Shown here: piece by piece, positions 12,202 through 24,090 of the stretch
How the letters are laid out: each line of letters starts with the position of its first letter
How positions within the stretch are numbered: position 1 is the stretch's first letter
Origin: Trileptium ribeirensis
Lineage: Eukaryota > Nematoda > Enoplea > Enoplida > Thoracostomopsidae
DNA: 64,000 nt
Reading direction: 5' to 3'
Assembly (NCBI GenBank): GCA_030248225.1
Contig: JASANE010000138.1
Location: 90,585-154,584, forward strand
Position numbers and translations under genes: made by a program
Notes under the pieces: generated by a model
What the model was told of the DNA's origin: nothing
The model's database searches: none
What the model saw: only the letters and a program-made list of their open reading frames with translations

Positions 12202-12364
12202 GCAAACTGTTTCATCGTCTGCGAAAAGGCGGCGGTCAGAGCATAGTTACAACACCCTTGTTGCATCTGCTGTACCATCGAGTCATAATAATTCAGCGAT
12301 TGCAGCTCTATCACATCATGTGTTCCCGCCCAAAATGACAAAAATTGAGCATCTCGATGACTGA
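12202..12364 (+). CDS. Terminal exon of the unrecognised gene
   Basis: Acceptor ttcattttttag ends at 12201. The first nucleotide completes the Arg codon split by the preceding intron. The exon then reads QTVSSSAKRRRSEHSYNTLV, a Ser/Ala/His-rich middle, and ends FPPKMTKIEHLDD with TGA at 12362-12364. The AKRRR cluster resembles a monopartite nuclear localisation signal. With the two preceding exons this gives about 108 C-terminal residues of one protein. I do not recognise the family. No clear AATAAA follows closely, so the 3' end is not defined. An alternative acceptor (gtttttcag, ending at 12189) would change the phase. Confidence 0.5.
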
Positions 12365-12654
12365 AACACAGATTTGGAGCGGTGCTATTGATTGAATTAA
12401 TAACTTTAGTAGCTTTTTGACTTATCGATTAGGTGGTGAATTCTGACTGCTGTATATGTAATTTATAACTACACTGAGATTCAACTTAAAAACAAAATGA
12501 GCCTAATATTGGGCTTGTTGCTTGAGTGGCTGCGGAGGTATACACGCTCAATGTGTATTTAAGGAGTCACGACGTGCAATGACATAGAGGTTAAATTGCA
12601 TCACAGAATGACACCATTAATACTAATATAGCTCGAGCGTTTTAGAGGTATATA

Positions 12655-12785
12655 CAGTACGTGCCAAAAATGACTATCGCTTGCTCGAAATAAATTTGTT
12701 ATAAAACTGGAATTTCTTATTAATTTAAGTAGTTTCGAAATCTGGACGTAGCCACTATTGCAACAGTCATTTCCGGCGCGTAGTG
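12655..12785. mobile_element. Tc1/mariner-type MITE, copy 3
   Basis: A 131-bp element flanked by TA. The left end is CAGTACGTGCCAAAAATGAC; the right end in reverse is CACTACGCGCCGGAAATGAC. It is the same family as copies 1 and 2 and is about 290 bp past the terminal exon. Confidence 0.7.
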
Positions 12786-12787
12786 TA

Positions 12788-15599
12788 TCTGTTTCCGAGG
12801 ATTTTGTGTCTCACGATAGGTTCGTTCAAAAACCATGTTCACCCAATGTAACAGTGTAAATAACGGCAATAACAGCACATGATTTGCAGCTACATAGAGA
12901 ATGGATACTAAACATGAAACCAAAAGCACTCGTACAGCTCGAGCGATTGTGGAGAAATTGCCGTTTTCGCTTATTTTGGTTCGTCATTTTTAAAAACACA
13001 TTATGACCCAATCTGTAGATCCTAAAAGAGTCTCATAACAAAGCATTTTATAGGGGCTTATTTTCGCTACAAAAGCAGCCCAGTATATGCCTCAGGTTCA
13101 TACATCCATTGTCGAGATACAATAAATAACGTATTTTTCAAACCCCTTCCGGTGCTTTTTCGGGGCGGGGCGTTAAGGCTTTGGCGGAAATTTGGGTTCC
13201 AAGCTTTCAAATGAATCAACCCATTCCATCAAGTTTGAGTTATGCGTGTTACCCTAAAAATCAAAACGGCCATTTTAAATTTCACCCCCGGCTAGTAAGA
13301 ATTCTGCGCTTAGCTCGTTTCACTCGCCACTCTCAGAATTCAATAATAATACTACTGAAGTTAACCAACACTTTTAACTTAGCTGATTACTGAAACATTC
13401 CACACTGTCAAACATATGAGGATCATATGGAGCGGTGTAGCTGTAGCAGGGAAAAACTATAATAGCACAACTATTACCATAGAGTTCGCCTACTTAATTA
13501 GTAATGTAATTTATTGTGTAATCTTTATTGTTACGCTGTTTGTTCGCTAGAACTCAGTTTATGTGTAAGGCGCGCGTAAGTTTGTGCAAATACACCTAGT
13601 CGTAAAATTTGACTGAATAAATTTTGGATTTGTCGGAACAGCAGAAAACACAGACGCTACAGGATCAATTTGCGTTGTGCTGTTAACGATAGTTACAAGA
13701 TTTTCGTTGCCGTCATTTTAAGATTATATGACAGTCAGATAGATTGTACACAGGGGTGTAAAAATTAATTGAAGGAAGAAAATTTAATTTCGAATAATAA
13801 TTCATTTGAACCCAACCAAAGAGAAATAATTTTAAAATCAGGACCAATAAATTAATTGATTGGACTATGTGCTGCGACGCAAATTTTCGCACATGGTAAG
13901 TTACTGCAGACAAACGTACAGAATGACCACAAGATAGTAAATTTTTGGTAAACGACTTGACCCTCTGTTGAACAGCTTTCAGATTTCAGTCAGTTTTGTT
14001 TTGTGATTACAGATATATGCGCATTGTAAGCCGAATGAATCTCGAACGTTACAGAAGTGTATAACCAAATAAATACATTGTTGCTATTATTGTACTAGTG
14101 TTTGTGCTTCCGGATGTGCGTTACGTTTGTTACGTAAACGTTGGTGTTTATAGTGGTGCCGTAATAATTAAAGCTCAACACTTGTAACGTTGTTTTTGCC
14201 TTTTGTCAGACTACATCATAGAGCATAATTACACAGCAATAATTCCTACTCATGGAAAATTTCTATGAACTGTATCGTTGGAGACTGCGTATTATGTCAA
14301 GGTGTGTATACTATTGAAGTGGCGTTGTATTAATGTTATTTTGTGTTGGTACAACGTCTTGAATTGTTTACATTTATGTCATACTGTCGATCATAATCAT
14401 AATAATAATTGTACCTAGCAGAATTTAATAATAATTGTAAGAACTTTGCCGCATACCGGGCGAAATTGCCTTGTAGCAAACGCCTCAGATTCATTTGATT
14501 ACAATATTGAAACTTTTAGGAATTCCGGGTATTGATGTCATCGAAAGTAATCGAATTTACTAAGTTTAATATCTGTGTGAGAGATGGAACCAGGTCACCT
14601 TATTGTCACCCGACCATGGTACTACTCCGGTACCCCGTGACCCGGTCGTGGTATTCATTCGGTGACTTATTCACTGTAGTGACCAAGTGACGACAATTTC
14701 CAACGCAGCCGTTGTATAATACTGCCCATTCGTAAAAGAAACGGTGTTAGAAAACAGTTAAATATCAGTTGGAAAGCCGCTATAATAGATGCATTACGGT
14801 TGCGTTTTCGGTGAGACCTTACCCAGATTCTGGAGGTGTGAATAAGCCAAATTACTAGACTTGTTCGGTTGAACTCTGGTGTTACATGCTTCGGCTCGAA
14901 AATTTCAATTTAGGGTTTGGTTCGTTACCATTTTGTCTTGCCGCGGGTGTGGCTAGGCCCACAAAACTTCGGGATTCAATCTGGACGTGATGGAATGAAA
15001 TATGTATGAAGATGTGTACATCGATGGGTATGGTCTAATAAATACAACTTATATTGCACTACGATTATAAATTGTCTAAGATTGAGCTAAGACAGGCTAA
15101 AAACCTAGTTCGTACACTCTTTGGAAAATGGTCTGGAGAAATCCTCAAAAAACCACACCATGAAATGTTAAGGTGTTGCGCTAATTTGTAGCTTTATTCA
15201 AGAAATTCCAAATCGTGTGCCCAAATACTACAATCACTGAATGCAAGCCTTCATTAAAAGCGGCGTTCTTGCCCAAATTTAAAAATGCATTATATACTGT
15301 ACATCATACAGCATCATAAAGCACTTTGCATGGAGGCTTCATTTTCTTGAGATACTCGGATTTCGTTTGGAATCGCCGCTCAAACCGTTCCGACCTTTTG
15401 TTATTCTGTTGTGTTTGTTGCCAAGTATATTATCAAATGTGTATAAAAGCAATGTGCACAGTGAACTTTAATTAAATGATACAATGTACAATCAACGACG
15501 GTAGTTGACAATACCAAAATGTGAATAAAATATATAATTTTGTGACGAGATATATCATTGATCAGTCTATCAATCAATATAGGCACTTTTAATCGATAT
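12788..15599. other. Non-coding AT-rich stretch
   Basis: Only short chance open frames. A GTGAC/GTCAC-rich patch at about 14590-14690 has short internal inverted repeats, but no element ends can be defined. Confidence 0.5.
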
Positions 15600-15750
15600 C
15601 TTTGACATTACCGTACGACCCGAGCCGAACTATTTCGAACGGATTCGAACTATTTCGACAGACGTCGGCACAGTTAGGTTCAGCTCGCAACGAAAGAAAT
15701 CGGTGCACCCTCGGCTGAAGTCCGAGCCGAGCCGAGCCGAACCTCGAGAA
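15600..15750 (+). repeat. Short tandem motifs (cgaactatttcga, gagcc)
   Basis: Two direct copies of cgaactatttcga at about 15627-15660 and a run of gagcc pentamers at about 15722-15741. Confidence 0.55.
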
Positions 15751-15769
15751 CAACTTCTCATTTCTACTA

Positions 15770-18700
15770 GAGACTTAAGTCCTGAACAAGGGTATGTAGG
15801 TGTTCAAGTTTATTGTAAGGCATTGGGCTGTGTATCGAAAGTAGTTTTATCATCATGTAAAGCCATTCGTGCTCGAATTGTAAGCTACTTAAAAGTACCG
15901 AACTCAAATTTATAAAACAACATTGTAAGCACATAAGGTGTATGTTTATTTTTGTCGTTTCGCTCTGTTATATAGTGGTCTTAGCGACATTTCGTTAGGA
16001 ACAATTTCGGCGTGGGGAAATATTTGCTAGCAAACGGTGCTTCAATTGTTGTGTGAAGCGTGTGTGCAAACATTTGAGATGGTAGTACCTGTGCTAATCA
16101 TTCCATTCATCTACAGCACGTTGACAAAAATGCTGCAAGAAATAAGTTAAAATACAGACTAATTCTTAAGGTGTTTATAGCGTACAGCAAAACGTATGTT
16201 CTGCATTCATTGAACTTGTGATGGATTTAGTGGCATTTTATGTATTCTTATTCTTGTTTTGTAAAATATTACAATGTTTATGCGTCATATTCTATGTTTG
16301 GTGCTCATTTCTGTTGGGTGCAAAAATTTTGCGGTTTTATTGTTATCGACTTTGTGCTTTGTTTATACAGTGCATGCCGAAACTGCAATCGAAATAGAGC
16401 TAAATTGTAAACGATTGAAATTTTGCTTATTCGCGATAGATAGAAGCTTCGTTTTAGTCCAAATCGATCGCAAACGATCCAAATATCCGATTTGTAGACT
16501 ATGTCGTTTATTAAACGCTGAAATGGAAGTGTAACTCAATTAGTGCACTATTAAACCCCTGCACAAGGGGCATTACGGATCATCGTTGTTTAAATGAATA
16601 TGTTAAATAAATCGCTTTGTAAAATATAAATTTAGAAAATGCAAACCTCCTCATAATTAGGTAAACTATGATATCTATTAGAATGGGTCGTCGTGTTCGT
16701 GCTAGAGTTTGTTTTGATATTTATAAATTTCTTAAGCAGTCCCAGTTGTATTTTGTCAAACATGTGAAATCGTATTGCTCAACTGTTAAGATGGAATTAG
16801 TTCAGGCGTATGCCCTATTTTAATCGTGGAGCAGTCGGGATTTTGGCGAGGTTAAATTTGAATATTAGTAAAATATAAGAAAAGTTTTGTTGCAATATGA
16901 TTAAAACGAGCACAATAACTTACATTTGCTAAGTCAGTGAGATATTTAAAAAGAGCGTACGTGAAAGTAGAAAGTATGTCTTTGTATTTGTGACTAAGTG
17001 ACGAGTTTTATGTTACAGTGGTGTGTTAGATATGTATACCGTCTTCCGTGCGACTGTGTGCTAAATTTTTTTCGGATATTTTACTGTATATTGTATGATG
17101 TTAGTTTGTATATTCGTATAATTTGTATTATGAATGTATATATATCTGTTGGATTAAGCAAATCTTAACACCAATACCAGAACAGCACCGTTTTAATGAC
17201 ATTCTATATATAAAAATCAGTGGGCGAATGTTGATTGCCTCTAGCTCATTTCCAGAAATAATGTATAAAGAGTCGATGCTGATACGTTTAGCTGACTGAA
17301 CTTGTAACTGTAGTGGCTGTCTGATTATTGCACTGACATATTTAACAGATGAAATCCAAACAAAGTTTCCATGCTGATATTAAAATATAGAGTGATTTTA
17401 ATAAAAGCAAATGTTATGAAGTTGAATAACTGGCATTAAATGCTAATCTCGCACAGTCCAAATTGCAGTGTGTGTGGATATAATTTTATGCCAAGATGAA
17501 GCGCTGAAAGCCAACTTTGCGCATTGGCACAGTGCCGGTCTGAAGGGCCATGTGATCTTTATGAAGTAAAATTTTCACTGTATATTTATCACGGTGTCAA
17601 AAAGTTATATAGCAGATGCGAATAACGAGCCTGGATCTCAAATATTTACAGATTAACATTGTAATATCGGGACGCTAGGCATTTGTCGAACATCCGAAAC
17701 TTTATAGCATGCCGCAAACTAAAATTTAGCCGCATGAAGCACAGTTGAGGCAAAAATCAATGCCGACATTTTCTTGTAAACCATAATCCTGTTATTAATG
17801 ACTAACCATGCGATTCGAAAGTCGTACCACATGCTTATGCGCAAAAAATATAGCACTCAAAACAAAACCCAGCTAACATTAAACCACCGAATATTACACA
17901 TGTTGTTTACAGTTAAACTTTTTTGTTGACACACTGTTGGATGATCATTTTTACGACTATATATACTTCTGTTCCTAGTATTTACTTGGTGGTAGTTCTC
18001 TGCATGATCGTGGCGCGCTCGTTAAGGTTTACCACATCTGAGTCAATGACTCAAAACGGCGCGTAGTAGGATGAATGCATGTTATTCTTGCATGAGGTAT
18101 CGATCCAGTCGATAACGTCTATAGAAAGATGGTTAAAAAGTTATCTACAATCTTCTATTTATTGTCTTATTGATTTCTGCAAACGCATTATCCCGTTGTA
18201 TGCAAGTTACTCCAGGCCAGAGGTTTGCTGGCGCAGAAATTTTTGAGTCCGTGGGTACCCGCTGGAATTTGGAGCTTATTCAACGCCATTAGACCCGTAC
18301 CGAAATTTTTTTCCGGCTCGAGAAGCCCGCAAATTATAGACCTCTATCGGTGGCATAGGAAGTTTATTATTGCACATTACAAAACCATTCTATTGTAAAT
18401 AGATTCATCGTGGTGTATTCTTTGCCGCCGAGTCTCACTGGTGAAAGCTAGGACGAAAGACATGATTAGCCAACATCCTAGTGTTTAACTAAACGCCCAT
18501 CACACCGCATCCACTGGAGTTATCTCTCCCGTATTTTAAGCAACAAAGCCACCTCTCGCATTCGTGCAGCGGCTGCTAAAAGCTGACCACAAAGCTGCCG
18601 AATACTAGCCTTAGCTTCAAACAGTGGCAATACGAAATAAGTTTTCCGTGGTCATGGAGTTGGAAACATATGAAATCTCTATTGCATATGAACTATATCA

Positions 18701-21420
18701 ACAGTTTATGTCTGTTTTGTACATGTTCCAATCATGGTTTATTTTTAGGATTAGTGTATCGTGAACGGCATAAACGTCTTCCATGTCACGCATACGAACT
18801 TTCACTAGCAAAGCAACAAAATATAAAGTGCAGCGATGTGTTAAACCAATATGTCATTTAGCGTATTACTCAACAAATAATTTTAGTGTTTAACAAAAAC
18901 ATTTGATATTTGAAAATCTATGAACAAATTTAAAGCTAGTCATGTAATTATAAAGATAACGGGCGATACAACAATTATTTCCATAACGATTTCAATAAAT
19001 GACTATTCTTTTAAACATATCTGATGTTGCTATTATTCACTATAGCTTTAAACAGTGATTGAGGCAAGCGCTAGCACGGAATATACTGTGGTATTGGGTT
19101 ATCTATATTTCTTAATACTATCTTTAGGTCCCCGAGTACTTTGTGTCTAAAAGCGTATGTAATCTTAAAGTTAATTTAAAGCCGGTTTTGTGTCATATTT
19201 CTTCACACTACCATATTCACTGCTATATTGGTGTTCAATAATGTGGCGAAGAGTAAAAGGTCTGATCCACATTGCTTTGTGCCTCTTGATTTTTGCGCAT
19301 GAAGTCATCTACCGTGGGTCTCAGCCGATCAGGATAATTGCTTCGATACTTTTGTAAGCGACGTCTAGAAGTGAGATTCCCCTGTGGATTTTACAGTTTG
19401 TTTTGTTGTAATTTTTTCAATGCGGAATTTATGGCGTTTTTCACGCCAGAGGGATCTCCTCCTTATGCCATTTTGCAATTTGTAGAATTGTTGTCTGCTG
19501 GTGGACATCCAGCTTTCTAAACACTAGCCGGGATACCGTCTCCCACAGATGCACTACTAGATTCCATTCCTCTGATGCTTGTTCGACCACCTTAAGAGAT
19601 GGAAGTTCTGTTGGTGCTCGAGGTATCAACAAAACAGCAATAAGATAGAAAGTAGTGTTATAAAATATGACATTTAAGAGAGGAGGAAATATGACAGGCA
19701 ACGAAACTTGACACCTTATAATGAAAGAAATATGTCAGGGGAAGTAATAAGGCACAAAATACCGTACGTATGTATGTTGGAACAAAACACAATACAAATG
19801 TGTTGAAACTACAATTAAGCATGTGAACCTGTAAGGTTTGCGGGTACCCTCTACTTGTGGGTTACCCTCTGCCCGCGGACTCAATATTTGGACCCTTTCC
19901 CAGGTCTGGCCCACGGATACCCTTACCCGCTCAGAACTCTGCTCCAGGCTACTAATTGCATATATATAATGGCCACGGTTTTTTGTGCACTTTATATTTT
20001 AAGGTGATTATATTTATCAACATACCTGATCATTGCTTGTAATGTTCCACCATTCTGTTTTCAACAAAACATTCCTCTATCTCTGTCACTGTTCCAATCG
20101 TTATGACAAAAAATAAAATTTTGATGTGTCGTCTTTACTTCGCCCAGTCCGTTACACCTTTACAATATTTTAAATTACCTTAACTAATTTGCCTCGCATA
20201 CATGTTGTAATCGGAAAATATATAATTGCGATAATTCGTTGATTCATTTTGATTCTGAGTTGATTAATGATTCTGAGATTCATTAATCTGAGTGTTACGT
20301 TGATTGGTCACATGGGCCTAAATTCTAAAATTGTTTTGGAATGTATTGAACGACGAATTGCATTATTTCAATAATATTTCCATTCTATACACAACTATAT
20401 TTGCTTGAATATTTTGTTTATATTAAAACTGACCGTCAGATTTTAAAACCAGTATATACAAGTCTTGTTTCTGCGGCACCCGTCACCTCGATGTGTTTAA
20501 GGTTTAATTTCATAGTCTACTACCAATGTGTTATGTGATATAAGGAAATTTTTTCAGTCAAGGTGCACAGTATATATGAGTGGCGTTTGTGTTTATTTTC
20601 GTGAAGTCACAGTTTATTCATTTGCTATAGTGGTTTGCTAGTCTGTCAATTTGCGCATAGTGGTGCTATATAACAGCTTTTGTGAAGTAAATATACTCTG
20701 TTATCTGCGTCAAGAACGAGCTCGTCGGTGTGTTTTGTCACGGTGTTGGTTATGCTTGTTTCACCTCATCTCTTTTAGCTGCATTTCTAATCGGGGACTT
20801 AAATTTCCGCAACAGTAGGCTTAGAGACACAATTTAATATGAACTTGCACTGCATTGCCTACAAAAAGAACAACGTTGGGTGTAAATTGTATTAAACTAC
20901 TTGTCGTTCCCGTACAAATTATTTTTCATTTAAAATGATTCCCTGATTTAGACGGAAGAGGAGTCGGATTCGCTCGGGTTTTCATAAAGCATGTCTGGCT
21001 CTGCTCTCCATATAGGAAACTAAGCTCGGTTATTTTAGGCAGTATTTGGCAACGGCTGAGCCGAAAATTGTTTTCAATTTTCTGAAGACCTACTGAAGTT
21101 CGTTCTAAATTCTCGTTACCGCAAATCGTCGGTCGAGTTTTCTGCCGCTGACTGTTGCGAAAGTAGTTTGGCAGTTATGGGTTATCTCTCAGTTGGATAT
21201 GGTCTGTATGTTTACGGCGAATACCGATCCCCGTTGAAGCACCGACTATATAGACTGGGACCACATGTATGATCTGTCGAGCAGAACCCATAATAAACTG
21301 CAATTTTTAAACACCGCAGTAGCATGCGAAATGTTTATGTGCTAGGATTTAACACTATCTGAAGCTACACTAAAAATAAAGTGGCCAGGTGTTCCGCGCG
21401 CGGCAGTCCTCGATTTAGGT
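15770..21420. other. Non-coding AT-rich stretch
   Basis: I see no recognisable exon or complete transposon. The 86-codon frame at 16274-16534 starts with a hydrophobic, signal-like N-terminus, but there is no homology and no codon bias. Patches with gcgggtaccc and its relatives near 18255 and 19845-19940 may be old hAT-type terminal sequence, but I cannot pair the ends. Confidence 0.45.
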
Positions 21421-21424
21421 TTAG

Positions 21425-21478
21425 TTTATGTCCCATATAAAAACCTTAGCTTAGGCTAAGACTAAGACTGAGGTTTAA
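21425..21478 (-). repeat. Dispersed repeat with TTAGGC-like hexamers, copy 1
   Basis: On the minus strand this reads a CTCAGTCTTAGTCTTAGCCT block, then AAGCTAAGG, then TATGGGACA, then ACTAAACCTAAATC. The same order of blocks occurs at 24012-24090. The core CTTAGCCTAAG is self-complementary. Confidence 0.7.
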
Positions 21479-21525
21479 TATATCTAGAACGGCTTTGCGT
21501 TCATTTCACTTCCGCCCTTAAAAGT

Positions 21526-21546
21526 TACATTGGCCCTTGGGCCAAT
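21526..21546. repeat. Short perfect palindrome
   Basis: CATTGGCCCTTGGGCCAATG is an inverted repeat with almost no loop (9-bp arms). It is isolated and may be chance. Confidence 0.5.
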
Positions 21547-22054
21547 GAAGTAATCACTGAATTCTGCCAGTATCAACAATAGTTAAGCCGTATAAAATAG
21601 TGATTGTAGAAAATACAGACAGGAAGTATGCTATAATTTACCGCCGTTGTACATTTATCATCTACACAAGTTTAAGAAAACGGCATCACTAGTTATGTAT
21701 TAAATTGCACGTATTAGCAAATAAATTCAACTAATGTTAATAGGTTGCTGACTAAAAATATAGTGAAAGTTACAACCAATATTTTGTTAAATTTGGCGAA
21801 ACATGCTATAGTGTGCTGTGGGTGCTATAAATACCATTGGATGCTCAGCCCATTGCTATATTCAGTGTTTTACGGATTGACAACCAATATTTTATTTACA
21901 TCTTTCTATAGGGAGAACACTTTTCTGCCATCGTAAAATATTAAATAAACTGATATTCTTATAAATATCGCACGCCTCACGACAAATTTGGATAGTGCAT
22001 GGCGTTGCAATGCACGCGCTGACTAACGATGTTTCTAATGTATGTGTATGTATA

Positions 22055-22720
22055 AATTTAATAACTAAATGGTGTATGCTTCGTTACTTTTTCTGTCATG
22101 GCCGTACATGAGCGAGGTCCGAAGTCCCCGGTGGGATAGCGGTTGGTTCGGGAAGGGGTCCTTCCGCCTCCCAAACGATAATCAGCCGACGGGAAAAGGA
22201 GGTTGTCAGGAGGGAAAATTGTCGAAAATTTGTGGGAATCAAATTTTTTTATAAATATAATTTTACCCAGATGTTGTACTAATATACCCCCAATATGTAC
22301 CAATTTCCCGCGCGGGGGGGTGGTGTTTTAAGAGGGTCAGGGTAGCTCCCGGCGATAGATCGCGGATACCCAGAAGGGGGTTCGACCTTAAAGGAGGGAT
22401 GATCCCTCTTTCACCATATGAGCAGCTTGTATGTTCATGGCACAAATTCAAATTGTTAGATTACGGGTTAATGTAGCTGTAATCTAGATATGAAACATAA
22501 GTGTCCTTCGATAGGGGAGTTACCCCGTAAGGGTCGGATCGGATCCCCCGGCCTGCCACCCGCTGTGCGCCAAATTCGCGCGAATAATTTTAGGCAAATA
22601 TTGGGGTAAAACTGGCCAAAATGTCGGCGGGAAATAGACAAGTCTAGCACCCTGAGGACCCCATCCACCCCCACCCCTACGACGGTCTACTCTCCTAAGC
22701 CGGGGGATCTTCGACTCCTA
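22055..22720. other. G/C-rich island without identifiable gene
   Basis: This block is markedly richer in G and C than its surroundings, with runs such as cgcggggggg and ccaccccc. Several overlapping frames of 60-80 codons exist on both strands, as expected from lower stop density. No domain is recognisable. It may be an old transposon or unidentified exons. Confidence 0.4.
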
Positions 22721-24011
22721 TAATATTAAGTTCGTACTGCAACCTGACTTGTTAGCAGTGCAATAAGTCCGTTGTAGCGATCTCTAGGGGTCGTCAATTC
22801 TTCAAACGAGACTTTTTCATTGATTCATCGCACAACCCGACTTTTTGGCCAATAACCATAATTTGATAACAAGTAATTTTGACGTCAAATTGCCAAAAAA
22901 TGCTGTGCAAATGGCGCAACAATTGCTTACAGGTTGACTTGCAGCTGTTCCAGCAGATCCGTGTGAATAATATATTGTTTGTGAAGCATACTTTGTATTA
23001 AATTTTCGATAATTATCTGTGTACGTTTTTAACACACATTTTGTGCCTCCAACCATAAAATTAGAAATATTTACTTTATAAAATTTAATACATACGCGTG
23101 GTTCACAAAAATACGCGTGCACTCGCTGGAAATGGTTAATACACGAGAACCGCAATGCTTGTTGCACTGCAGTCGTCCAAAAATGTCAGCAGTCCACGAA
23201 GCTTTATTTAATTTATAAGTTGTCATTTTGTGTAATCACCTGTAATCAGCTGTGATTTAAGCATATGACTGTACATGTTCCTAGGATATAGGTGGTTACC
23301 CCCTAAGAACGCATATTCGGCGTCAAAAGTGATGCAGCCGCCTTCCTTCCCCCACTATATTAGCCACTGTAAGAGGCCGAATACTTCCCGCCCCAACGAC
23401 CCGGCTGCATCCCCATTGGGCTTTGGACCTTGAGCATGTCTGATATGTACCATGGTAACGGTTTTTAGGTTCTGACGTCTTAGAATTGCATCCTAATTTC
23501 ATAGGAGCTACGTCTGGTGAAGCTGGACGGAACCAAATTAAGAACTGGATAGCCAAATTAACCAAACATTTTACTAGTTGTAAATGGAGTAAATTAATAA
23601 TAGTTTTGGAGCCCCTATGCTGAGCTTTAGACGATTCAGTTTCAAACCCCACTGTTGATCCACATATATCAGACCACAATGAGCGGTAGCCTGCCTGCTC
23701 AAATTTTTTAAAATATTTCATTATTTTGAACGTGGCTGTCCCGAAAGGTAATCAGATTACCGGACGAAGGCGTTGCAGGTGCAAGGTGCTGAACACGGTG
23801 GGGGGGGGGCGGAAAAATATTGATGGACCGTTAATTAAAATATATTTTATTCTATGCACATTAGTTAATAGCACACGTTCGTCAGTAAAACTTGATCGCG
23901 GCAGCGTATGAATTCTTTTTTGCATCAGCCGCGCTGTGGAACTATTTTCATTAATGTTTCTTCCAAAGAAACCCAGAGGCTGGAAATAAAATGCATGCCC
24001 GTCCCTTCTCG
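22721..24011. other. No supported feature
   Basis: Minus-strand frames at 22817-23167 (116 codons) and 23323-23721 (132 codons) are the longest here. Neither contains a motif I know, and neither has flanking splice signals I trust. Confidence 0.4.
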
Positions 24012-24090
24012 ATATACCAAGCCTCAGCCTTAGTCTTAGCCTAAGCTAAGGTCCTAACATGGGACAGACACTAAGCCTAAGCCTAAGTCT
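24012..24090 (+). repeat. Dispersed repeat with TTAGGC-like hexamers, copy 2
   Basis: Reads CTCAGCCTTAGTCTTAGCCT, then AAGCTAAGGTCC, then CATGGGACAGACACTAAGCC, then TAAGCCTAAGTC. It matches copy 1 block by block on the opposite strand, with identical CTTAGCCTAAGCTAAGG. Confidence 0.75.

Noticed and set aside
16274..16534. Small ORF with a signal-peptide-like N-terminus
   Set aside because: Single isolated frame in AT-rich DNA, with no known domain and no splice partners.
23323..23721. 132-codon minus-strand frame
   Set aside because: No recognisable motif, and low-complexity surroundings. Length alone is not enough in a 64-kb window.
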